A stretch of 37,346 bases of DNA, taken from assembly GCA_025350405.1 (NCBI GenBank), contig JANXXX010000162.1, positions 1-37,346 on the forward strand, written 5' to 3'. A program made the position numbers and the translations under genes. The notes under the pieces are model-generated. The model made no database searches. It saw only the letters and a program-made list of their open reading frames with translations, and was not told the origin of the DNA. The stretch comes from Gallionella sp. (GTDB lineage: Bacteria; Pseudomonadota; Gammaproteobacteria; Burkholderiales; Gallionellaceae). Shown here in pieces: positions 29,723 through 37,346 of this stretch. The first letter of the stretch is position 1. Every line of letters starts with the position of its first letter.

Positions 29723-30214
29723 ATGGACATCCTTGCCGCACAAGTCGGAGGTCTGCTGAAATCGCACGGGCTGATGCTGGTCACGGCGGAATCCTGCACC
29801 GGCGGCGGAGTCGCGCAGGCGATCACTGATGTGGCGGGCAGCTCCGGCTGGTTCGAGCGCGGCTTTGTTACCTATTCCAATCTGTCCAAGCAGCAGATGC
29901 TGGGCGTGCGTGAAGAGACGCTCAAGCAGCTCGGCGCGGTGTCCGAGCTGACGGTACGCGAGATGGTCGCGGGCGCGCTGCAACACAGCGATGCGCAAGT
30001 GGCCTTGGCCGTCAGCGGCATCGCGGGACCGAACGGCGGCACAGCGGACAAGCCGGTCGGCACGGTGTGGTTCGCCTGGGGAATAAAGCACGGCGAAACT
30101 CATGCGCAACGTCATCAGATAAGCGGAAACCGTGCCGAAGTGCGTGCCCACGCGGTGCATATCGCCTTGCAGGGAGTGGTTAACTTGTTGAATCAAATGA
30201 CCAGAACAGCTTAA
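29723..30214 (+). CDS. pncC: CinA C-terminal family nicotinamide-nucleotide amidohydrolase
   Basis: TAESCTGGGVAQAITDVAGSSGWFERGFVTYSNLSKQQMLGV, ALAVSGIAGPNGGTADKPVGTVWFAW. Confidence 0.95.
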   Translation: MDILAAQVGGLLKSHGLMLVTAESCTGGGVAQAITDVAGSSGWFERGFVTYSNLSKQQMLGVREETLKQLGAVSELTVREMVAGALQHSDAQVALAVSGIAGPNGGTADKPVGTVWFAWGIKHGETHAQRHQISGNRAEVRAHAVHIALQGVVNLLNQMTRTA

Positions 30215-30309
30215 GCAAACAAAAAGAACGAACGTTCTGTACAAATGCAAATTGATGTGCCACAATTCTGCATCACTTTTTGCCAACATCATTCTGAAGG
30301 AGAGTCGAA

Positions 30310-31413
<1,104 letters not shown>

Positions 31414-31417
31414 TTCC

Positions 31418-31951
31418 ATGAACCATGCCGTTCGCCCTGACCCTGTCGAAGGGGAAAGCGGAGCCGCGTCAGTCCCCTCTCCTTCCGGGGGAGGGCTAGG
31501 GAGGGGGAGCACTTTAAGCTTGCGTGTCCGTGCCATGAAATACCTGGTGCGGCGCGAGCATAGCCGCACGGAATTGCATGCGAAATTGTCGCCGCATGTA
31601 CAAGAAGGCGAAGACCTTGATGCCGTGCTGGATGAGCTGGAAAAACGCGGCTGGCTATCCGATGCACGCGCCGCCACGCAATTGGTACACGCCAAACGCA
31701 GCCGTTTCGGCACCCAACGTATCACTCATGAATTACGTCAGAAAGGCATCGCCGAAAGCCTGATCAGCGAAGCCATGCCGCGGTTGAAAGAAACTGAGCT
31801 TGAAGCGGCACGCGAGGTGTGGAAAAGGAAATTCGGCACTGCACCGCAGGGCGAAAAAGAAAAAGCCAAGCAAGTCCGATTTCTGCAATCGCGCGGGTTT
31901 TCGCTGGATGTGGTTTTTAAGGTGTTGCGAATTGATGGTAAGGTAGCATAG
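31418..31951 (+). CDS. recX: Regulatory protein RecX; start uncertain (31418 ATG, 31520 TTG or 31535 ATG)
   Basis: KYLVRREHSRTELHAKL, LEKRGWLSDARAATQLVHAKRSRFGTQRITHELRQKGI, directly downstream of recA. Confidence 0.88.
   Translation: MNHAVRPDPVEGESGAASVPSPSGGGLGRGSTLSLRVRAMKYLVRREHSRTELHAKLSPHVQEGEDLDAVLDELEKRGWLSDARAATQLVHAKRSRFGTQRITHELRQKGIAESLISEAMPRLKETELEAAREVWKRKFGTAPQGEKEKAKQVRFLQSRGFSLDVVFKVLRIDGKVA
31428..31507. repeat. Repeat-like segments between recA and recX (GCCCTGACCCTGTCGAAGGG; CCCTCTCCTTCCGGGGGAGGG)
   Basis: Second segment forms an 8-bp hairpin CCCTCTCC/GGGGAGGG; low-complexity G-rich tail. Confidence 0.6.
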
Positions 31952-32008
31952 ATTGTCCCATATAATCTATAAAATAAGTGGGTCGATGTATAACGGGGTA
32001 CTGCGATA

Positions 32009-32968
32009 ATGTCTTTAAACTCAATAGAAATTTGTGCTGGCGCGGGGGGTCAAGCTCTTGGGTTGGAGCAAGCTGGCTTTGAACACGCAAGCTTGGTTGA
32101 GATTGATGCTCACGCCTGTCAAACTCTTCGGGTCAACCGTTCGCATTGGAACGTTATCGAAGGCGATCTTCATCATTACTCGGCTGATAAATGGAAAGGC
32201 ATTGAACTTTTGGCGGGTGGCGTGCCTTGCCCGCCTTTTTCAAAGGCAGGCAAACAACTCGGCAATCAGGATGAGCGAGACTTATTCCCGGAAGCGCTTC
32301 GGCTAGTTTCTGAGTGTAAACCTCAGGCCGTGATGCTTGAAAATGTTCGCGGACTGCTCGATTCTGTTTTTGATGAATACCGTGCAAATATAATTACTGA
32401 CTTAAAAAAGCTTGGCTACATCGCTGAGTGGCGCTTAATAAATGCGAGCGATTTTGGCGTTCCTCAATTACGCCCACGAGTTGTTTTTGTAGCAATGAAG
32501 AAAAACGCAGCAGAATATTTTAATTGGCCGTCTGCACATATTTCTCCGCCGCCAACAGTTGGTGAGGCGCTTTTCGACCTCATGGCTGAAAAAGGCTGGC
32601 ACGGTGTTAAGCAGTGGCACGAACGAGCATGTGATATAGCACCTACGTTGGTTGGCGGTAGTAAGAAACATGGTGGCCCTGACCTCGGCCCTACCAGAGC
32701 AAAAAAAGCGTGGGCTTCAATTGGCGTAGATGGTATGGGCATTGCCGATGCCGCACCGGAAAGGGACTTCGTCGGTATGCCACGTCTAACAGTTCGTATG
32801 ACCGCACGTATCCAAGGGTTTCCTGATCACTGGCAATTTAGCGGCAGGAAAACAGCCGCATACCGTCAAATAGGCAATGCTTTTCCACCCCCTGTTGCCT
32901 GTGCCGTTGGCACGCAGATTCATGCAGCACTGAACGCTGCCGCGAAACCAAAACTTAAACGGGCATAG
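32009..32968 (+). CDS. DNA (cytosine-5-)-methyltransferase
   Basis: EICAGAGGQALGLEQAGF, GGVPCPPFSKAGKQ, ENVRGLLD, RQIGNAFPPPVA. Confidence 0.95.
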   Translation: MSLNSIEICAGAGGQALGLEQAGFEHASLVEIDAHACQTLRVNRSHWNVIEGDLHHYSADKWKGIELLAGGVPCPPFSKAGKQLGNQDERDLFPEALRLVSECKPQAVMLENVRGLLDSVFDEYRANIITDLKKLGYIAEWRLINASDFGVPQLRPRVVFVAMKKNAAEYFNWPSAHISPPPTVGEALFDLMAEKGWHGVKQWHERACDIAPTLVGGSKKHGGPDLGPTRAKKAWASIGVDGMGIADAAPERDFVGMPRLTVRMTARIQGFPDHWQFSGRKTAAYRQIGNAFPPPVACAVGTQIHAALNAAAKPKLKRA

Positions 32969-32970
32969 CA

Positions 32971-33579
32971 ATGACAAAGGAAAAAACTCCAAGAGGCGGA
33001 GCGCGCGGGAAACTACGCTCGCACTTTTTAAAGAATATTGGCCGTGTCATGGATTCCAAAGAATTGCAAGCCGTTGCGGACAACCAGTCTGAGTGGGCGC
33101 GCCGTGTTCGTGAGCTACGCACAGAGGAAGGCTATTTAATCCTCACTCACAATGACCGCAGTGATTTGAAACCCGGCCAATATTTGCTGGAAACCCCAAA
33201 ACCGCAGCCGGCCTTTGAGCGTGCAATTTCAAAAGAAACCCGCGCCATTGTCCTTGACCGTAATGGATTTACCTGCCAGATGTGCGGCGCTGTCGCCGGA
33301 GAACCTCATCCATACGACCCAACACGGAAAACCCGGCTTCACATAGGTCACATAATCGACAAAAGCAAAGGCGGGAACGATGACCCTTCAAACCTTCGCG
33401 CCATTTGTTCTGTGTGCAATGAAGGGGCGCAAAATGCCACGCTTATTCGACCAGACCTGAAGCAGCTATTAATTCAAATTCGCCGGGCAACTTCGGCTGA
33501 TCAGCTTGAAGCTTTGAAGTGGCTCATTGCAAAGTTCCCAAAGCAGGCAGCCGAGGAAATTGCTGCAAGAAACAAATAA
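32971..33579 (+). CDS. HNH endonuclease (probable restriction enzyme)
   Basis: FTCQMCGAVAGEPHPYDPTRKTRLHIGHIIDKSKGGNDDPSNLRAICSVCNEGAQN: HNH core with two Cys pairs; adjacent to methyltransferase. Confidence 0.88.
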   Translation: MTKEKTPRGGARGKLRSHFLKNIGRVMDSKELQAVADNQSEWARRVRELRTEEGYLILTHNDRSDLKPGQYLLETPKPQPAFERAISKETRAIVLDRNGFTCQMCGAVAGEPHPYDPTRKTRLHIGHIIDKSKGGNDDPSNLRAICSVCNEGAQNATLIRPDLKQLLIQIRRATSADQLEALKWLIAKFPKQAAEEIAARNK

Positions 33580-33581
33580 AA

Positions 33582-34040
33582 ATGGATAAGCTGGCACCCG
33601 AACGCCGGTCAGAAAATATGCGGCAGATTCGGGGCAAGGATACTGCACCAGAGTTGGCGATTCGCAAACTTTGCCGGGAGATTGGTTTTCCAGGCTACCG
33701 CATTCACCGTAAAGACTTGCCGGGAAAGCCTGATCTCGCATGGGTTGGCTGCAAATTAGCAGTTTTTGTTCATGGTTGCTTTTGGCATGGCCATGACTGC
33801 GCAGAAGGCATTCGCAAGCCTAAATCCAATCGGGATTATTGGATACCGAAGATTGAGAGAAACCAGCTGCGCGACGCTGAGAGCATTGCAACTTTGCACG
33901 CAAATGGTTGGAATGTCCTCGTTATTTGGGAATGCGAAATAAATGAACAAGTGCGACTCTCAAAGAAGCTTCAGAAATTTCTTTCAGCCCATAAACACAA
34001 CAAATTTTTTCAACCAGCCATTTGGGGCAGGTTCAAATGA
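33582..34040 (+). CDS. vsr: Very-short-patch mismatch repair endonuclease (Vsr)
   Basis: RRSENMRQIRGKDTAPELAIRK, YRIHRKDLPGKPDLAW, FVHGCFWHGHDC, NRDYWIPKIERNQLRD, VLVIWECEI. Confidence 0.95.
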   Translation: MDKLAPERRSENMRQIRGKDTAPELAIRKLCREIGFPGYRIHRKDLPGKPDLAWVGCKLAVFVHGCFWHGHDCAEGIRKPKSNRDYWIPKIERNQLRDAESIATLHANGWNVLVIWECEINEQVRLSKKLQKFLSAHKHNKFFQPAIWGRFK

Positions 34041-34091
34041 CGCTTATTGCTACGTATCCCGATTTCGGACATAAATAAAGGAAGAGTGAAA

Positions 34092-34721
34092 GTGGAGCGG
34101 AAACGTGTCGGCATCGTCCTGTTTGACAAGATCGAAGTCCTCGATTTCTGTGGCCCGTTCGAGGTGTTTTCTTCAGTGCGCCTCAATGAGGACAGACGTC
34201 GCGAAGAGCCATCGCCATTTGAAGTGCTGTTGGTTGCAGAAAGAAGCGATCCTGTCATCACAACCGGCGGCATGAAAGTCATACCCAGCCACACATTCGA
34301 AAGCTGTCCCAAGCTGGATATTCTTATGGTGCCCGGTGGATGGGGCACGCGCAAAGAACTGAGCAATCAGGTCTTGCTCGACTGGTTGCGCACTCGTGCT
34401 AAGGAAGTGGAGTTGCTCACCTCTGTTTGCACTGGGGCTATGGTGTTGGGGCACGCCGGGCTGCTTGATGGATTACACGCAACCACCCACTGGCGCTCGC
34501 TTGACTGGATGCGCGATTCGTTTCCGTCGGTAACAGTGGAGTACGACAAGCACTACGTCGAAGACGGCAACGTGTTCACCTCAGCGGGAATTTCTGCTGG
34601 CATAGACATGACACTCAAGGTTGTTGCCCGTTATTGTGGCGAGAATATCGCACGCGCTACAGCCAAGCATATGGAATATCCATATCCCGAAAATGATGCC
34701 CGCAGAATTAAGTTCAGGTAG
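34092..34721 (+). CDS. DJ-1/PfpI family protein (isonitrile-hydratase/GlxA-domain-like), probable GTG start
   Basis: VGIVLFDKIEVLDFCGPFEVF, LTSVCTGAMVLGHAGLLDGLHATTHW; AGGAAG upstream of GTG. Confidence 0.88.
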   Translation: MERKRVGIVLFDKIEVLDFCGPFEVFSSVRLNEDRRREEPSPFEVLLVAERSDPVITTGGMKVIPSHTFESCPKLDILMVPGGWGTRKELSNQVLLDWLRTRAKEVELLTSVCTGAMVLGHAGLLDGLHATTHWRSLDWMRDSFPSVTVEYDKHYVEDGNVFTSAGISAGIDMTLKVVARYCGENIARATAKHMEYPYPENDARRIKFR

Positions 34722-34751
34722 GACGGAACGCCCGCAGAGCTTCCGCCCTAC
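34718..34751. repeat. Inverted repeat GTAGGACGGAA...TTCCGCCCTAC overlapping the stop codon of the DJ-1/PfpI gene
   Basis: 11-bp arms with one mismatch. Confidence 0.7.
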
Positions 34752-34814
34752 GACTACTGTAACCGAAAAGGTTTTCCTTCCTGCTATACTTGCCGCATTA
34801 ATTGAGGAGTGATT

Positions 34815-35015
34815 ATGGGAAAAATCGAATCAGTCGAGCGTGAGATTGAGAAATTTTCCGCTGAAGAGCTTGCCGCTTTCCGCAGTTGGTTCGCCGAATT
34901 TGACGCGCTCTCATGGGATCAACAATTCGAACGCGATGTTGCTTCTGGCAAGCTTGATAAATTCGCCGACGAAGTGCAGGCGGAACTGCGCGCCGGTAAA
35001 TGCAGAGACCTTTAA
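34815..35015 (+). CDS. Putative antitoxin of type II TA pair
   Basis: 66-aa acidic protein MGKIESVEREIEKFSAEELAAFRSWFAEFDALSWDQQFERDVASGKLDKFADEVQAELRAGKCRDL overlapping a RelE/ParE-like ORF; RBS GAGGAG. Confidence 0.7.
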   Translation: MGKIESVEREIEKFSAEELAAFRSWFAEFDALSWDQQFERDVASGKLDKFADEVQAELRAGKCRDL

Positions 35016-35266
35016 GGCATCAGGCTACGTCTGGTTTTTGGGCGACTTACGATCAGTTGCCGACTGAAATTCGGCATCTTGCCGATCAGTGCTTCGAGTT
35101 ATTGAAACAAAATCCGCGTCATCCATCCCTGCATTTCAAAAAAGTAGGGCGTTACCGGTCAGTTCGCGTTGGACTTTATTATCGTGCCGTAGGACTGAAT
35201 ACGAAAGAGGGAGTTGCCTGGTTTTGGATTGGCAGCCATTCCGAGTATGACAAGCTTGTTTCTTGA
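35000..35266 (+). CDS. RelE/ParE superfamily toxin-like protein
   Basis: FWATYDQLPTEIRHLADQCFELLKQNPRHPSLHFKKVGRYRSVRVGLYYRAVG. Confidence 0.78.
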   Translation: MQRPLRHQATSGFWATYDQLPTEIRHLADQCFELLKQNPRHPSLHFKKVGRYRSVRVGLYYRAVGLNTKEGVAWFWIGSHSEYDKLVS

Positions 35267-35308
35267 CCTTCGTCAGAAGGTTTCAAGTTTGATTCTATTT
35301 TTCTTGAA

Positions 35309-36667
35309 ATGACCCACATCGAAGCGCTAACGGATAACCAAACTCTGGCGGATATTTTTTACGCTGCTCTGGCGGCAGTCGACCCATATAACGCCACGCT
35401 CAAGGCGGTCAACGTCAATAGCGAGCAATTGTATATTTCCGGTGTGAAATACGACCTTGCCGCATTCAACCGCATCGTCGTGGTTGGCGCTGGCAAAGCC
35501 ACGGCGCGCATGGCTTTGGCAATCGAAACGCTGCTGGGTAAAAAAATAGCTGCGGGATTGATCGTCGTCAAAGGCGGCCACACGGCGCCGTTGTCCATCA
35601 TCGAGCAGGTGGAGTCTTCCCATCCTGTCCCCGGTGAAACCGGTGTCGCGGGTACTGCTCGTATTCTGGATATGGCGCGCGCTGCCGATGAGAAAACCTT
35701 GTTCATTTGCCTGATCTCCGGCGGGGCATCAGCGCTGTTGGTTGCGCCTGCAGCAGGGCTAACATTACAAGATAAACAGGAAGCGACCCGATTGTTGCTG
35801 AATGCGGGCGCATCCATCAACGAACTGAACGCAGTACGCAAGCATCTCTCGATGGTGAAGGGCGGTAGATTGGCGCAAGCCGCTTATCCTGCGCAGGTGG
35901 TGACGCTGATCGTTTCCGATGTGATCCATGATCCACTCGCCGTGATCGCTTCCGGCCCGACAGCACCGGACAATTCGACTTTTGACTATGCCTGGGAGGT
36001 GATCGCAAAATATGGATTGCAGAAAAAACTTCCGCCGCGTGTCGCGGATTATCTGCACTGCGGTATCGCGGGACAGGTGCCGGAAACCGTGAAGAAGGAC
36101 GATCCCTGTTGGCACAATGCACGCAATGCTATCGTCGCCAACATCCGTCAGGCGATGGCGGCGGCGCAGGATAAATCGGCGCAGCTTGGCTATGCCACGA
36201 AAATCATTTCCGAAACGCTGCAAGGCGAGGCACGCGAGGCCGCCCATTTCCTGGCACAAGCTGCACGTGCCGAAATGTCTGAGATGAAACCAAACGAGCG
36301 GCGTTGTCTGCTCTGCGGCGGCGAGACCACGGTCACGGTGCGCGGCACCGGCATGGGCGGCAGAAATCAGGAGCTCGCGCTGGCCTTTGCGTTGGATATC
36401 GAGGGATGCCATGGTGTGACGCTGCTCTCCGCAGGCACGGATGGCACGGATGGCCCCAACGATGCTGCCGGTGCGATGGTTGATGGCAGGACAGCAGCGC
36501 TGTCGCGCGGTCTGGGCATAGACCCGGTTGGTTACCTGAACAACAACGACTCTTACGCATTCTTTCAGCGGTTCGATGCCGCGACTGGCGCGCATAGCCA
36601 TTTCAAGATCGGGGCGACTGGCACTAATGTCATGGATATTCAGATCGTGCTGCTGAATAAGGCGTAA
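35309..36667 (+). CDS. Glycerate 2-kinase (MOFRL family; GckA/TtuD-like)
   Basis: VVVGAGKATARMALAIE, LISGGASALL, IVSDVIHDPLAVIASGPTAPD, CLLCGGETTVTVRGTGMGGRNQELAL, GTDGTDGPNDAAGAMVD. Confidence 0.93.
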   Translation: MTHIEALTDNQTLADIFYAALAAVDPYNATLKAVNVNSEQLYISGVKYDLAAFNRIVVVGAGKATARMALAIETLLGKKIAAGLIVVKGGHTAPLSIIEQVESSHPVPGETGVAGTARILDMARAADEKTLFICLISGGASALLVAPAAGLTLQDKQEATRLLLNAGASINELNAVRKHLSMVKGGRLAQAAYPAQVVTLIVSDVIHDPLAVIASGPTAPDNSTFDYAWEVIAKYGLQKKLPPRVADYLHCGIAGQVPETVKKDDPCWHNARNAIVANIRQAMAAAQDKSAQLGYATKIISETLQGEAREAAHFLAQAARAEMSEMKPNERRCLLCGGETTVTVRGTGMGGRNQELALAFALDIEGCHGVTLLSAGTDGTDGPNDAAGAMVDGRTAALSRGLGIDPVGYLNNNDSYAFFQRFDAATGAHSHFKIGATGTNVMDIQIVLLNKA

Positions 36668-36752
36668 CTTTCCAACTCAATCCAGCCCTCCGCAGTATAG
36701 CCGCCCAAGCCGCTCGTGGTATGATGCGCGCCTTGTTTAATAGAGCATTTGA

Positions 36753-37346
<594 letters not shown>

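Overview
Chromosomal segment that looks betaproteobacterial (Gallionellaceae/Nitrosomonadales-like by synteny and protein similarity; this is inference from memory). A conserved housekeeping chain runs leuC–entericidin–leuD–leuB–asd–asd2–fimV–(ECF-T-like)–truA–trpF–trpB–trpA–accD–folC–SPOR/dedD–cvpA–purF–metZ–pncC/cinA–recA–recX … alaS. It is preceded by a chemoreceptor / PAPS-metabolism region (MCP, cysC, DHH phosphoesterase, sulfotransferase, PstS-like binding protein, MCP). Accessory insertions interrupt the chain: a lipoprotein gene between truA and trpF, flanked by a truA 3'-end scar; a SUMF1-domain gene between accD and folC; and a C5-methyltransferase–HNH–Vsr module plus DJ-1/PfpI, toxin–antitoxin and glycerate kinase genes between recX and alaS. 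Main non-coding observations: (1) a ~49-nt REP-like hairpin family with compensatory stem changes, at four loci, one inside the 5' coding end of fimV; (2) a SAM-II (metA-motif)-like riboswitch plus terminator upstream of metZ; (3) long inverted repeats built from 9-bp units; (4) a duplicated truA 3' end; (5) a repeat-derived 5' end of recX. All calls are by eye; no searches or folding were run.
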